DNA of 64,000 bases from Aliivibrio wodanis (GCA_000953695.1 LN554846.1:1302001-1366000); one strand, 5' to 3'; counted from the stretch's first letter, positions 26,723 through 37,077 are shown. The notes: generated by a model not told the origin, from the letters alone. Numbers and translations: made by a program.

Positions 26723-28261
26723 ATGGGTAAGTTAACGGCTTTGTGTTTTATATGCTTAATGTCGGTGTCATTTTTGAGCCAGGCCTCAAGAGTGGACGAG
26801 TATATTAACAAATATGATATGCAGTTATTTTATCCTGAAGCTGTTTCTATGTTATATCCTAATTCTCAACGTCAATGGAACTCAGATAAAGCACAAAAAG
26901 ATTTAGAGAATCAGCTTGCTCTATTAATACTCGCCGATCTTAACAGCGCGCTTGAAAATCGTTACTATCTACTGCAACAGGCCATTGGCTTAGAGTATGA
27001 TATTTTAGCAACGGATACGTTAATTTATTTACTGACTTATCAATCGTTAATATCTAAGAAGGGAACTAGTTGGTTTTTTGGTGGACGGCTTGAAAGTCAT
27101 CTAGGGGAGCCATCACCACAAATAATTACTCAATTACATCAAGCATTCGAAAATAAAGAATTAGAGAACATCACTCAAACGTTACCGCCTAATTCTTCAC
27201 AATACGCGGCATTATATGAGCAATTATTATCGTATTATGACCCTTATCATGTCCCCGTTGATAAAATGCCTTTTTCTCGCGTAATTAAGCCGAATGAAGT
27301 CTTATCTAATCAGAATTTATTATTACGCCTTCAAGTTTCTGGTGAATTAAATCAAGAGGATGTTGAACGTCTTTCTCAAGACGTTAATGGTATTTATCAC
27401 TCTGAATTAGTTGATATAGTAAAACAATTTCAAACTCGGCATGGCTTAGCCTCTGATGGAATTATTGGACCAAAAACGATATTTTGGTTAAATATGTCAG
27501 CACAAGAACGCGTAAGGATTATGGCATTAAATATTCAACGACTACGCTTATGGCAAGATAAAAAAAACCGCTTTGTGTTAGTTAATATACCTTCCTATGA
27601 AATGGGGTATTGGCAAGAAGATAAGCTGTTGTTTCATAGTAAAGTGATTGTTGGAAAGCCAGCGAGGAAAACACCATTGCTATCTTCACGACTCGATTCA
27701 ATCGTATTTAATCCGAATTGGAAAGTACCAATAAGAATCATGAAAGAAGATATTTTGCCAAAAGCTTTTAATAATCAAGATTATCTCTTAACGCATAACT
27801 ATGAAGTGATCCCTACTTGGCGAAGTAATGATGTGATCCCTCTTAATGAAATTGAATGGGATACGATGACAGTCGATAATTTCCCTTATAAATTAAGACA
27901 GAAATCAGGGAATTCAAATGCATTAGGTCGCTATAAGTTTAATATTCCTAATAGAAATGCCATCTACTTACACGATACTCCATCTCGATCGTTATTCAAA
28001 AAGCAGCATCGAGCATATAGCTCAGGATGTATTCGAGTAGAAAGAGCTTCTGAATTTGCACAATTATTGATGAAGGAATCTCAATTTTCAGTTCAAGATT
28101 ATAAAAATTATCATCAATTACCAAAGACTAATACCGTGGGGCTCGGTAAGCGGATATTAGTTTATACAATTTATCAAACTGCTTGGGTTGATGATAAAAA
28201 TCAGATTCAATTTAGAAATGATATATATAAATATGATAAATGGAGTAAATCCAGAAATTGA
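26723..28261 (+). CDS. ldtD: L,D-transpeptidase YcbB/LdtD-like
   Basis: A 512-residue periplasmic enzyme that makes 3-3 peptidoglycan cross-links. The signal peptide is MGKLTALCFICLMSVSFLSQA. A scaffold region follows, then a PG_binding_1 domain at about 215-258 (IVKQFQTRHGLASDGIIGPKT) and the YkuD catalytic domain at about 285-470. The catalytic motif is IYLHDTPSRSLF then RAYSSGCIRV, with the nucleophile at Cys436. It is somewhat shorter than E. coli LdtD (615). The next gene is the peptidoglycan hydrolase mepK/ycbK, as in E. coli, separated by about 175 bases. Confidence 0.92.
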   Translation: MGKLTALCFICLMSVSFLSQASRVDEYINKYDMQLFYPEAVSMLYPNSQRQWNSDKAQKDLENQLALLILADLNSALENRYYLLQQAIGLEYDILATDTLIYLLTYQSLISKKGTSWFFGGRLESHLGEPSPQIITQLHQAFENKELENITQTLPPNSSQYAALYEQLLSYYDPYHVPVDKMPFSRVIKPNEVLSNQNLLLRLQVSGELNQEDVERLSQDVNGIYHSELVDIVKQFQTRHGLASDGIIGPKTIFWLNMSAQERVRIMALNIQRLRLWQDKKNRFVLVNIPSYEMGYWQEDKLLFHSKVIVGKPARKTPLLSSRLDSIVFNPNWKVPIRIMKEDILPKAFNNQDYLLTHNYEVIPTWRSNDVIPLNEIEWDTMTVDNFPYKLRQKSGNSNALGRYKFNIPNRNAIYLHDTPSRSLFKKQHRAYSSGCIRVERASEFAQLLMKESQFSVQDYKNYHQLPKTNTVGLGKRILVYTIYQTAWVDDKNQIQFRNDIYKYDKWSKSRN

Positions 28262-28437
28262 CTTAATTTTAACATTCATCGTTAAATCAATCTAAGTCAT
28301 TATCATTTAACAAGTAAGTGCTAGAAAGTTCAAATGAACAGGAAAAAGTTGTTTGCCTGTTATTTGACCATGAATAATTTAATGTGTATCTTTTGCTCAG
28401 TTATTGATTGTTTTATTTATAAGTGAGCATTTGCTAC

Positions 28438-28986
28438 ATGTCTGAGTTTAGTCCATTACGTCGTAAGATATTTCTTGGCGGTATTGCTGCTGTTGGTTTA
28501 AGTGCCTTCCCATCATTTTCTTTTGCTTCTCAATTTAAAGAGACGCCTCGAAAGCTAGCTTTAAATAATTTACACACAGGTGAAGAGTTACACACTGAAT
28601 ATTTTAATGGCTTAGGCTATCAGAATGATGAACTAGAAAAATTAAATCATTTGTGTCGCGATTTTCGTCGCAATGAAAGCATAGCAATGGATACGGGATT
28701 ATTTGATCAATTATCAGCGATTCAAAAAGTAATTGGTTGCGATACTCAAGTGCAAATTATCTCGGGTTACCGTTCCCCGGCGACGAATGAAATGCTAAGT
28801 GCGAAGTCAGGTGGTGTTGCTAAAAAAAGTTTACATATGTTAGGTCGCGCCATGGATTTTCGTTTAGAAGGCGTACCATTGGATGAAGTAAGAAAAGCGG
28901 CGTTATCATTAAAAGCAGGTGGAGTAGGGTATTACCCAGGTAGCAACTTTGTTCATATTGATACTGGTCGAGTGCGTTTCTGGTAA
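28438..28986 (+). CDS. mepK: Murein endopeptidase MepK/YcbK family (DUF882, M15)
   Basis: A 182-residue periplasmic hydrolase. The N-terminus SPLRRKIFLGGIAAVGLSAF is a twin-arginine-type signal, as in the known Tat substrate YcbK of E. coli. The catalytic Zn motifs are SGYRSPATNEML (about 109-120), SLHMLGRAMDFRL (about 130-142) and FVHIDTGRVRFW at the end. MepK cleaves 3-3 cross-links, the bonds made by LdtD encoded just upstream. ATG 28438 is preferred; a GTG 15 bases earlier is possible, but its own GTGAG looks like the ribosome binding site. Confidence 0.9.
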   Translation: MSEFSPLRRKIFLGGIAAVGLSAFPSFSFASQFKETPRKLALNNLHTGEELHTEYFNGLGYQNDELEKLNHLCRDFRRNESIAMDTGLFDQLSAIQKVIGCDTQVQIISGYRSPATNEMLSAKSGGVAKKSLHMLGRAMDFRLEGVPLDEVRKAALSLKAGGVGYYPGSNFVHIDTGRVRFW

Positions 28987-29014
28987 CAGCAGTAGCAGAA
29001 TAATAATTAGTTAT

Positions 29015-29046
29015 AAAAAATGGCGACCGCATTGGTCGCCATTTTT
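29015..29046. terminator. Bidirectional terminator between mepK and asnS
   Basis: AAAATGGCGACC / GGTCGCCATTTTT stem with GCATT loop, preceded by As and followed by Ts. Confidence 0.88.
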
Positions 29047-29108
29047 GTATTCATTACTTTCTAGCTTAACCTATTCTTATGGAGCTAATACCCTATAAGA
29101 AAAGCCAA

Positions 29109-30509
29109 TTAGAAGTTAGCTGAGCGTGGAGTACGTGGGAACGGGATAACGTCACGAACGTTGCCCATACCAGTTACGTAAGATACTAGACGCTCAAAAC
29201 CAAGGCCGAAACCAGCATGAGGAACAGTACCGTAACGGCGTAAATCGCGGTACCAGCCCATGTGCTCAGGGTCGATACCCATAGCAATCATACGCTCATC
29301 AAGGATGTCTAAACGCTCTTCACGTTGTGCACCACCGATGATCTCACCAATACCAGGTGCAAGTACGTCCATTGCTGCTACTGTTTTACCATCGTCATTT
29401 AAGCGCATGTAGAAAGCTTTAATGTCTTTCGGGTAGTTCTTAACGATAACAGGTGCTTTGAAGTGCTCTTCAGCAAGGTAACGTTCATGCTCAGAAGACA
29501 TATCGATGCCCCACTCAACGTCGAATTCAAATTTCTTACCAGAATCGATAAGGATTTGGATTGCGTCAGTGTAGTCAACTTGTGCGAAATCTGCGTCAAC
29601 AAATTTCTCAAGACGAGTGATTGCTTCTTTATCAATGCGGGAAGCAAAGAATTCAAGATCATCACGACGTTCTTCAAGAACCGCTGCGAAAACGTATTTA
29701 AGCATGTCTTCAGCCAGTTTTGCTACATCATCTAGATCAGCAAAAGCAACTTCAGGTTCAACCATCCAAAATTCAGCTAGGTGGCGGCTAGTATTTGAGT
29801 TTTCAGCACGGAAAGTTGGGCCGAATGTGTATACTTTGCTTAATGCACAAGCATAAGCTTCCGCATTTAATTGACCAGATACAGTAAGGAACGTCTCTTT
29901 ACCAAAGAAATCTTTGTCGTAATCAACGTTGCCTTTGTCATCTAAAGGTAGGTTGTTATGATCAAGCGTTGATACGCGGAACATTTCACCAGCGCCTTCA
30001 GCATCAGATGCTGTGATAAGCGGAGCTGAAGTCCAGAAGAAACCTTGCTCATGGTAGAAACGGTGAATCGCTTGAGATAGGCAGTTACGAACACGTGCCA
30101 CTGAACCGATCACGTTAGTACGTGGGCGAAGGTGGGCAACTTCACGTAGATACTCAATAGAATGACGAGTTTTTGCCATTGGGTAAGTATCTGCATCTTC
30201 AACCCAACCAACAACTTTAACACCAGTTGCTGCAAGTTCGAAATCTTGACCTTTAGCAGGAGATGCAACGATAGTACCAGTGACTTCAACAGAACAACCT
30301 GTTGTTAGTTTTAGGACTTCTTCATTGTAATTATTTAAGTCATTAGGAACTACGGCCTGAATCGGATCGAAACAAGAACCGTCATAAATAGCTAGGAATG
30401 AAATTCCCGCTTTAGAGTCGCGACGTGAACGGATCCAACCGCGAACAGTTACTTCACTGTCAACCGCTAGTTTGCCGCTTAATACGTCTGTTACAGGCGC
30501 GTAAGTCAT
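29109..30509 (-). CDS. asnS: Asparaginyl-tRNA synthetase
   Basis: A 466-residue class IIb aminoacyl-tRNA synthetase. The N-terminal OB-fold anticodon-binding domain begins [20 protein letters not shown] (about 17-36). Motif 2 is [21 protein letters not shown] (about 217-237). Motif 3 is [15 protein letters not shown] near the C-terminus (about 435-449). It aligns end to end with E. coli AsnS of the same length when started at ATG 30509. That start has a GGAGA site 12 bases before it, while an ATG 18 bases earlier has none. Confidence 0.96.
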   Translation of the reverse strand: MTYAPVTDVLSGKLAVDSEVTVRGWIRSRRDSKAGISFLAIYDGSCFDPIQAVVPNDLNNYNEEVLKLTTGCSVEVTGTIVASPAKGQDFELAATGVKVVGWVEDADTYPMAKTRHSIEYLREVAHLRPRTNVIGSVARVRNCLSQAIHRFYHEQGFFWTSAPLITASDAEGAGEMFRVSTLDHNNLPLDDKGNVDYDKDFFGKETFLTVSGQLNAEAYACALSKVYTFGPTFRAENSNTSRHLAEFWMVEPEVAFADLDDVAKLAEDMLKYVFAAVLEERRDDLEFFASRIDKEAITRLEKFVDADFAQVDYTDAIQILIDSGKKFEFDVEWGIDMSSEHERYLAEEHFKAPVIVKNYPKDIKAFYMRLNDDGKTVAAMDVLAPGIGEIIGGAQREERLDILDERMIAMGIDPEHMGWYRDLRRYGTVPHAGFGLGFERLVSYVTGMGNVRDVIPFPRTPRSANF

Positions 30510-30764
30510 GTTAATTACATTCTCCATTGTTGTGCTACATGCACGAATATTTTCATTTCAAGAGAGACATATTACCTTTCTTGTCGCTCGCATCAAGTGT
30601 TGTTGCTCTATAAAGGTAAAAATTCAGGAGATGAATCAATTTTCACGTGTCAAAAGGCGAAAAAACCACCAATAATAGCTGCATATTGGGAACTTACTTG
30701 TCGAAGAATAGGGAAGTAGAGTACTATTCCCGCTTCATAATATAGGTAATAGAGATTTTAACTA

Positions 30765-31127
30765 ATGACAACTGAACTATATAAAGACTTCATGTTTGAA
30801 GCAGCACACCATTTACCACATGTACCAGAAGGTCATAAATGTGGTCGTCTTCATGGTCACTCTTTTTTAGTTCGTCTATATGTTGAAGGTGAAGTTGATC
30901 AACATACTGGTTGGGTTATTGATTTCTCTGAAATTAAAGCGGCATTTAAACCAACGTATGATCGTCTTGATCACTACTACTTAAACGATATTGAAGGGTT
31001 AGAAAACCCAACAAGTGAAGTATTAGCTAAATGGATTTGGAACGAAGTAAAACCGAACCTTCCATTACTAAGCAAAATAGAAATTAAAGAAACATGTACT
31101 GCAGGTTGTACTTACCGCGGTGAATAA
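30765..31127 (+). CDS. queD: 6-carboxytetrahydropterin synthase QueD
   Basis: A 120-residue enzyme of queuosine biosynthesis that converts 7,8-dihydroneopterin triphosphate to 6-carboxy-tetrahydropterin. Zinc-binding histidines lie in FEAAHHLP and GRLHGHSF, and the catalytic Cys is in [11 protein letters not shown] near residue 27. The WVIDFSEIK and [11 protein letters not shown] segments are family hallmarks. Monocistronic, with a terminator at 31152. No preQ1 riboswitch is evident in the 255-base gap shared with asnS. Confidence 0.94.
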   Translation: MTTELYKDFMFEAAHHLPHVPEGHKCGRLHGHSFLVRLYVEGEVDQHTGWVIDFSEIKAAFKPTYDRLDHYYLNDIEGLENPTSEVLAKWIWNEVKPNLPLLSKIEIKETCTAGCTYRGE

Positions 31128-31151
31128 TTAACGTATATTCGTTAAATGATG

Positions 31152-31184
31152 AAAGGCGTCTATATACTTAGACGCCTTTTTTTT
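31152..31184 (+). terminator. Terminator after queD
   Basis: AAAGGCGTCTA / TAGACGCCTTTTTTTT stem around TATACT. Confidence 0.88.
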
Positions 31185-31377
31185 TCTTATTTTAATCAAA
31201 TCTTTTACGTAATTATCTCGCCACTGGCTTATTTCAGGTTGGTATAAATACAAATCTCTACAAATCCATACATTTGATTTTATAAAAATATATTATTATA
31301 GTTGGATTGAACATAATAAACCTCTGCTTGTCCTATGTTTATTAATATTATTATTCAGTTTTTATATGGAATTCATT

Positions 31378-32514
31378 ATGAAAAAGCGTTGGCTCTTTAT
31401 GGCTTTATTATCTACATCTATTGCCGGAGCAGGGTATTATTTTTCAACACAAGCAGCAGTACAAAATGAGGCATTACCGTTTGTGGTTGCTTCTCTTGGC
31501 TCTGTTGAGAAGAAAGCAGTAGCTGTAGGTCATGTTGTTCCTGCTCATTCCATTTCAATCAAATCGCAAATAGATGGAATTGTTGGAGAAATATATCATC
31601 AAGTTGGTGAAGTCGTTACCGCTAATACACCATTAATTAAAGTTCGACCAAACCCAACGCCAGCTGCATTAATGCTAGCAAATACGGATTTAATGCAAAG
31701 TGAAGCAACACTAGAATCAGCGCAGAAAAAGCTAGAGAACCTTAACCAATTAATTGAGCAAAATATTATTCCTAAAAATTATGGAGAATATATTCAAGCT
31801 AAATCTGATGTGAAATCTAGCAAGGCAGATGTACAGCAAAAAAGACAAAATCTTGATCTTATCCGTAGTGGAGAGTCTTCTGTTGGTAATTCTAAATTGA
31901 ACTCAACAATTGTCGCGCCAATTAACGGTACTATACTAAATTTGAAAGTTGAAATTGGTGAGCCCATTATATCTACAGTATCGAATCAAGAAGCGACGGA
32001 GATGATGTCGATTGCAGATATGAGCGATATTATTTTTAAAGGCAGTGTTAGTGAGCATGATGCAGCTCAATTAACTGTTGGAACTCCAGTAACCGTTATT
32101 TTAGCTCCATATCCAGATATTGTGATGTCAGGAGAATTAAGTAAAGTTGCAGTGCAGTCAGAGACATTAAACTTAACAACCACCAACAGCTCACAAAGCT
32201 TTGATAATGGTTTTCAAGTTGAAGTTGGTCAGATCCAATTTCCAAAGAACATCACTATTCGTTCAGGTTTTTCAGCAACGGCTCAAATTATTCTTCAACA
32301 ATCAATCAATGTAATCACTATCCCAGAGCGTTCATTACAATTTAATGGAGATGAGCCAGAGGTTTGGGTTATTGATGAGAGTGAAAATGGTTATTCACCT
32401 AAAGCGGTGACACTCGGTTTATCTGATGGAGTCATGGTAGAAGTACTTTCTGGATTAGCTGAGGGTGAAGAGATTGTTGATATGAGTATGATGATGGGTG
32501 AACCAAATGCGTGA
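31378..32514 (+). CDS. Periplasmic adaptor (HlyD/MacA type) of ABC exporter
   Basis: A 378-residue membrane-fusion protein. The N-terminal anchor is KKRWLFMALLSTSIAGAGYYF. A lipoyl half-motif follows (SIKSQIDGIVGEIYHQVGEV, about 60-79), then a coiled-coil hairpin at about 95-160, the second lipoyl half (TIVAPINGTILNLKVEIGEP) and beta-barrel domains. It links the inner-membrane ABC permease to the outer-membrane channel, as in MacAB-TolC. ATG 31378 is chosen for the TGGA site seven bases upstream. It begins a five-gene operon in which the genes overlap or nearly touch. Confidence 0.9.
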   Translation: MKKRWLFMALLSTSIAGAGYYFSTQAAVQNEALPFVVASLGSVEKKAVAVGHVVPAHSISIKSQIDGIVGEIYHQVGEVVTANTPLIKVRPNPTPAALMLANTDLMQSEATLESAQKKLENLNQLIEQNIIPKNYGEYIQAKSDVKSSKADVQQKRQNLDLIRSGESSVGNSKLNSTIVAPINGTILNLKVEIGEPIISTVSNQEATEMMSIADMSDIIFKGSVSEHDAAQLTVGTPVTVILAPYPDIVMSGELSKVAVQSETLNLTTTNSSQSFDNGFQVEVGQIQFPKNITIRSGFSATAQIILQQSINVITIPERSLQFNGDEPEVWVIDESENGYSPKAVTLGLSDGVMVEVLSGLAEGEEIVDMSMMMGEPNA

Positions 32515-33790
32515 TAAATCCTCAGTAAAAAATGCTCTTCGCCTTCTTTCTTTTAGTCTTATGGTTAATAGCGTAAGTACGATGAGTTATGCGTTAACTA
32601 TTGAAGATGCATGGCAAGCGACAAAGCAATATGACCCAACGTATTTACAGTCACAATTAGATGAAAAAATAAGTGAAACTGAAATACGCTCAAGTAGAAG
32701 CGCTCTACTTCCGAGTGCAGAGATTACTGCAGGTTCTACTTGGAATGAAGGTAGTGATAATACCAATAATTACGGAATTAGGCTAAATCAAACCATTTGG
32801 GATAGCAGCAAATGGTCAGTACTTGATCAATCTCAAGCCTCATTATTAGCTTCTCAATTGAAAGTAAAACAGAGTCATAATGAGTTAGCTGAACGATTAA
32901 TTAATGCATATCTTGACCTTGCCCAATCTCAAGGTGACCTCCGTTTAGCACAGCAAAAGTTTGATGAAGGCACAAAAATGTTACGTATCATTGAGCTACG
33001 TTACAAAGCTGGGAAAATTCAATCTGTTGAGTTGGAGGATATGCGATCTAACCATCTTGATGAAGAAGCAGAGATATTAGCGAGTCGCTCACGAGTTGAA
33101 GATAAAAAAGCTAGTTTGATTGGGTTAATCAATATGGAACCTACTCAAGTTGATGAAATTAAGACTACTAACTTATCACCGCCGAAATTGATAGTGAACA
33201 GTAAACAAGAGTGGCTGAAATTAGCAAGTAATCATAGCCCTGAATTATTAGCGGCAAAACAAAGTATTCGAATTGCAGAGTTGGAGACAGAGCAGGCTAA
33301 AACAGGTTATTACCCTACGATTACAGGGTCTGTGGGATATAGCGACAGTACCCACTCAGATGATGAATTGAATGCAAATTTAAACTTGAGTTTACCTCTT
33401 GATTTAAATGGTTCAACAGCAGCCAGTGTTGATCGTGCTAAGTTAAAAGTTCATCGTGCTAGACAAGATGTTCGAGCGGTAGAGATCGGAATAAAAAGTA
33501 CCATTTCTAACCGATATACTCAGCTCTCGTTGAATTGGCAACGTGTTGAAATGGCAGAGAAACAAGTTGCGTCGAGAGAACTAGTGTTAAAAAGTAAACA
33601 AGCGATTTATAAGGCAGGTATGGCTGAAGCATCTGATGTTATTGATGCACATAATCGTTTATTTAGCAGTAAAAATACTTTGCAGTCATTGCTTTATCAA
33701 TATTGGCAATATCGTATTTCTTTACTTAAGTCTGTTGGTAAATTAGATAATGAAACCATAGCCTTGATTTCACAGGCATTGCAATCATGA
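32507..33790 (+). CDS. TolC-family outer-membrane efflux channel
   Basis: A 427-residue outer-membrane factor with a signal peptide ending MSYA (about residues 25-28). Two homologous OEP halves each begin with a TolC-type helix-strand unit (TIEDAWQATKQYDPTYLQSQ and WLKLASNHSPELLAAKQSIR). Further segments read RYKAGKIQSVELEDMRSN and YKAGMAEASDVIDAHNRLF. It forms the outer-membrane exit duct for this transporter. The ATG at 32507 overlaps the adaptor stop by eight bases. Having a dedicated channel inside the operon means the system need not borrow housekeeping TolC. Confidence 0.9.
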   Translation: MRDKSSVKNALRLLSFSLMVNSVSTMSYALTIEDAWQATKQYDPTYLQSQLDEKISETEIRSSRSALLPSAEITAGSTWNEGSDNTNNYGIRLNQTIWDSSKWSVLDQSQASLLASQLKVKQSHNELAERLINAYLDLAQSQGDLRLAQQKFDEGTKMLRIIELRYKAGKIQSVELEDMRSNHLDEEAEILASRSRVEDKKASLIGLINMEPTQVDEIKTTNLSPPKLIVNSKQEWLKLASNHSPELLAAKQSIRIAELETEQAKTGYYPTITGSVGYSDSTHSDDELNANLNLSLPLDLNGSTAASVDRAKLKVHRARQDVRAVEIGIKSTISNRYTQLSLNWQRVEMAEKQVASRELVLKSKQAIYKAGMAEASDVIDAHNRLFSSKNTLQSLLYQYWQYRISLLKSVGKLDNETIALISQALQS

Positions 33791-35004
33791 TAGCTTTATT
33801 ATCTCAAACGATACAGACCTTATTGGCTCATCGTTTGAGAAGCTTTCTGGCTATCCTCGCAATTGTATGGGGCATTATTTCAGTTTTGGTTTTAGTTGCT
33901 CTTGGTGAGGGGTTCTATCAGACAAATACAAAATCTTTTGCCCTATTAATGAGTGATACTCAGATAGTGTTTCCAGGACAAACTACCAAGGAGTGGAAAG
34001 GAAGGCCCGTTAGAAGATTGATCTTGCCTTCTGAAGTAGAAGCTCGCCAAATGCTTCATCACCCCGCGATTGAGAATATATCAGTGATATATGGTAAATG
34101 GGATGCTAGCGTTACGGATAATCAAGGTCGCTCTTTACCCGGTAATGTTACTGGTATCGATGATCAATTTATTGAATTGCGAAATGTTAAACTAAACAAG
34201 GGTTCACGACAAATTAACCGTAGTGATTTGGTTAATCATAACCGTGTTGCCTTGGTTGGTTGGCAGTTAGCAGAGATAGGTTCTTTACATATAGGAAGCT
34301 CTTTAAATATTAATGGTATCCCTTTTAACGTTATTGGTATTACAAAGAAAAATGAAGGTGGGATTTCATTAAATGATGATGCTAGTCAAGCAATGATCCC
34401 AAGTACAACCTTTACTGATTTATGGAAAAGTAAACCGAATATGTTGCTTATTTCTCCTGTTGAAGGTGTTTCTGGTTGGCTATTAAGAAAGAGTATATTG
34501 TCATTTTTTGCTAATCAGCAACATTTTGATCCTAATGATAAAGATGCGATGTATATGCCTGACTTTGGACAAGAAGCTGAATTTTTTAAAAAACTATTAA
34601 GGGGTATTCAACTGTTCTTAGGAGCAAGTGGTGCCATGACTCTAGCTGTTGGCTCACTAGGTGTTGCAAATATAATGTTTTTATCAGTAACTGAACGAAC
34701 TAGAGAAATTGGAGTTCGACTTGCGATAGGTGCAACACCTAATAATATTTTAGGCCAATTTTTAATAGAAGGAGGGATCCTCGTTGTGTGCGGAACCGTC
34801 ATTGGAGTTATGTTCTCCTATGGCATAGTCATGCTATTAAATATGATTGGTATGCCTGAATGGCTTGGCGAACCAATGATCACACTCGATGCCATTAAAA
34901 TATCATTAGGAGTAACGGCAGTATTTGCATTGTTAGCCGCGTACTTTCCTGCACGTCGAGCATCGAACTTACTTCCTGTAATTGCCTTAAGTGCGAGGGC
35001 TTGA
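33787..35004 (+). CDS. MacB/FtsX-type ABC exporter permease 1
   Basis: A 405-residue inner-membrane permease. One membrane helix lies at about 18-40 (LAILAIVWGIISVLVLVALG). A large periplasmic MacB_PCD domain follows at about 45-265, and three C-terminal helices lie at about 275-400, with the FtsX motif NIMFLSVTERTREIGVRLAI at about 299-318. It has no ATPase domain, unlike MacB itself. The start overlaps the channel gene stop (ATGA), so translation is coupled. It likely forms a heterodimer with the next gene product. Confidence 0.9.
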   Translation: MIALLSQTIQTLLAHRLRSFLAILAIVWGIISVLVLVALGEGFYQTNTKSFALLMSDTQIVFPGQTTKEWKGRPVRRLILPSEVEARQMLHHPAIENISVIYGKWDASVTDNQGRSLPGNVTGIDDQFIELRNVKLNKGSRQINRSDLVNHNRVALVGWQLAEIGSLHIGSSLNINGIPFNVIGITKKNEGGISLNDDASQAMIPSTTFTDLWKSKPNMLLISPVEGVSGWLLRKSILSFFANQQHFDPNDKDAMYMPDFGQEAEFFKKLLRGIQLFLGASGAMTLAVGSLGVANIMFLSVTERTREIGVRLAIGATPNNILGQFLIEGGILVVCGTVIGVMFSYGIVMLLNMIGMPEWLGEPMITLDAIKISLGVTAVFALLAAYFPARRASNLLPVIALSARA

Positions 35005-35006
35005 TA

Positions 35007-36290
35007 ATGCTGTTGCCAATGAGACAAATATTTCAAGAAATGGCTGCTGAGAAAGTACGTTTGAGTTTAACTATCTTAGCAGTTGCATGGGCGACATTAT
35101 GTATAGCCACCATGCTTGCTGCCGGTGAAGGCTTACGTCAGGGGTTGATCCGAAGCTCAGAGAATGGGAATGGGAAGTTAATCTACCTTACCGGAGGTTA
35201 TGCCACTATAAATTCAGGCAATTTCTACACAGGTAAAGAATTGCAGATTAAATCGGAAGACTTAGATGTAATAAAAGCCTTACCAAGTGTAAAGCATGCT
35301 CAACCAAGTGCTATTTGGGATGAACGTGCAAGTTATAAAGATCATCGGACTTGGCAAAACCCACTTGCCGTATTCCCTGGCTATCAAGCATTAACTGGCT
35401 TAAAAATAGTACCAGGAGGGCGATGGTTTAATCCTTTAGATATCAAAGAACAGCGTAAAGTGATTATATTAGGTGAAAGCGCCGCTATTTCTTTATTCAA
35501 TGAGTCGGATGACTTTGATTGGATTAATACCCCGAAATTAGAGGTTGATCCGGTTGGTAAAAAAGTAAAAGTAGGCAGTGAAGAGTTTACCGTCATTGGT
35601 TTAATTAAGCGCAGTAGTGCAAATATAGAGCAAGGTATACCACTTAATGAGTCTCTTTTTGTACCGTTTACTACTTGGAAGCGTTTTCATCAAAACAGTG
35701 CCATTTCTGCCATTAATATAGAGCCAATAGCGAGTGCAGATCGCATACAAGTTGCGAAAACAGTTAAACAAGTGATTGCTAGAAAGTATGGTGCAAGCAT
35801 TGAAGATGATCAATTGGTTCAAGTTCAAGATATGTTATTAAGACAAAAAACCATGCGACAATTTTTAATTGGTTTACAAAGTTTTTTAGGCATTATTGGT
35901 TTAGTTACCTTGGGGGTCGCAGGGATTGGGATTGCAAATGTAATGTACGCCACAGTTAAACGAGCGACTAAAGATATTGGTGTCAGAATGGCAATTGGGG
36001 CAACTCCAACAACCATACGTCTACACTATTTAACACAATCATTGTTTACTATGAGCCTTGGAGGTATGTTGGGTTTAAGCTTAACTTATCTGTTGATTGT
36101 ATTAATGCAAACGCTCCCTTTGACTGGAAATGGTTTGTATGATCAACTAGGCCAGCCAAAACCAGAACTCTCTTTACCTATTGTTGGTTTAGTTATATTT
36201 GCTTTAGGATTTGTCGGTATCTTAGCCGCTTGGTTCCCCGCAAATAGAGCCGCAGGAATAACCCCATTAGAGGCATTACAAAGTGAATAG
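35007..36290 (+). CDS. MacB/FtsX-type ABC exporter permease 2
   Basis: A 427-residue permease built like its neighbour: helix at about 20-40 (LTILAVAWATLCIATMLAAG), periplasmic MacB_PCD domain, then three helices with VMYATVKRATKDIGVRMAIG at about 312-331. It ends with AAWFPANRAAGITPLEAL, the coupling-helix-like tail typical of the family. ATG 35007 lies three bases after the previous stop. The two permeases differ enough to suggest an obligate heterodimer. The substrate cannot be read from the sequence. Confidence 0.9.
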   Translation: MLLPMRQIFQEMAAEKVRLSLTILAVAWATLCIATMLAAGEGLRQGLIRSSENGNGKLIYLTGGYATINSGNFYTGKELQIKSEDLDVIKALPSVKHAQPSAIWDERASYKDHRTWQNPLAVFPGYQALTGLKIVPGGRWFNPLDIKEQRKVIILGESAAISLFNESDDFDWINTPKLEVDPVGKKVKVGSEEFTVIGLIKRSSANIEQGIPLNESLFVPFTTWKRFHQNSAISAINIEPIASADRIQVAKTVKQVIARKYGASIEDDQLVQVQDMLLRQKTMRQFLIGLQSFLGIIGLVTLGVAGIGIANVMYATVKRATKDIGVRMAIGATPTTIRLHYLTQSLFTMSLGGMLGLSLTYLLIVLMQTLPLTGNGLYDQLGQPKPELSLPIVGLVIFALGFVGILAAWFPANRAAGITPLEALQSE

Positions 36291-37002
36291 TAATAACAAT
36301 ACAGCTATATCTGGATCTGAAGACTTAGTAATGTTGCGTGATATTAGCAAGCATTATAAGAGCGGAGAAGAAGAAGTTCGAGCTTTGGATTGCGTATCTC
36401 TCTCAATTAAAAAAGGGGAATTTCTTTCGATTTTAGGGCCATCAGGATCTGGAAAATCAACCTTGATGAATATGCTAGGTTGTTTAGATACCCCGACAAT
36501 GGGTGAATATTATCTGGATAGTAAAGATGTATCAGCCTTGAGTAGTCACCAGCTAGCAGGAATACGAAATCAGAGCATTGGTTTTGTATTTCAAAGCTTT
36601 AATTTATTAGAGTATGCGAGTGCACTTGAGAATGTAGCATTACCTTTGGTTTATCGTGGAGTTAAATCCGCAGAAAGGAAAAAGAAAGCGGCAGCTCTAC
36701 TAGAGCGAGTTGGGCTAGGTGATAGGATGAATCATAAACCGAATCAGCTATCTGGTGGGCAAAAACAGCGTGTTGCGATTGCGAGAGCTTTAGTTAATGA
36801 TCCTCAAATTATATTGGCTGATGAACCAACAGGGGCTTTGGATTCAAAGTCAGGGGCAGACATAGAAGCGCTCTTTAATGAACTGCATCAGGAAGGACGA
36901 ACCTTAATTATTGTAACTCACGATAATGCCCTAGCTCAGAGAACAAAGCGCATTATCAATATTAAAGATGGAAAAATAATTGCAGATGAGCGTTTAGCTT
37001 AG
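36283..37002 (+). CDS. MacB/LolD-type ABC exporter ATPase
   Basis: A 239-residue ATPase of the MacB/LolD subclass. Walker A is GPSGSGKST (about 52-60), the Q loop is SIGFVFQSFNLL, the signature is LSGGQKQRVAIARAL, Walker B is IILADEPTGALD, and the switch His is in VTHD. It begins with GTG at 36283, overlapping the permease 2 stop by eight bases, with AGAGG upstream. It powers the adaptor/channel/permease complex encoded before it. A terminator follows at 37031. Confidence 0.92.
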   Translation: MNSNNNTAISGSEDLVMLRDISKHYKSGEEEVRALDCVSLSIKKGEFLSILGPSGSGKSTLMNMLGCLDTPTMGEYYLDSKDVSALSSHQLAGIRNQSIGFVFQSFNLLEYASALENVALPLVYRGVKSAERKKKAAALLERVGLGDRMNHKPNQLSGGQKQRVAIARALVNDPQIILADEPTGALDSKSGADIEALFNELHQEGRTLIIVTHDNALAQRTKRIINIKDGKIIADERLA

Positions 37003-37030
37003 TTTCACTGGTATATTCATATTGAATATC

Positions 37031-37077
37031 AGGCGTTTGATATTATCCAAATAGGTAAGATATCAAACGTCTTTTTT
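37031..37077 (+). terminator. Terminator of the exporter operon
   Basis: Twelve-base stem AGGCGTTTGATA / TATCAAACGTCT with one mismatch, followed by TTTTTT. Confidence 0.75.

Noticed and set aside
29399-29856. Open frames on both strands inside asnS
   Set aside because: They are shadows of a highly conserved synthetase gene with no ribosome binding sites or family features. The same applies to frames inside sdaA, fumarase and the RND genes.
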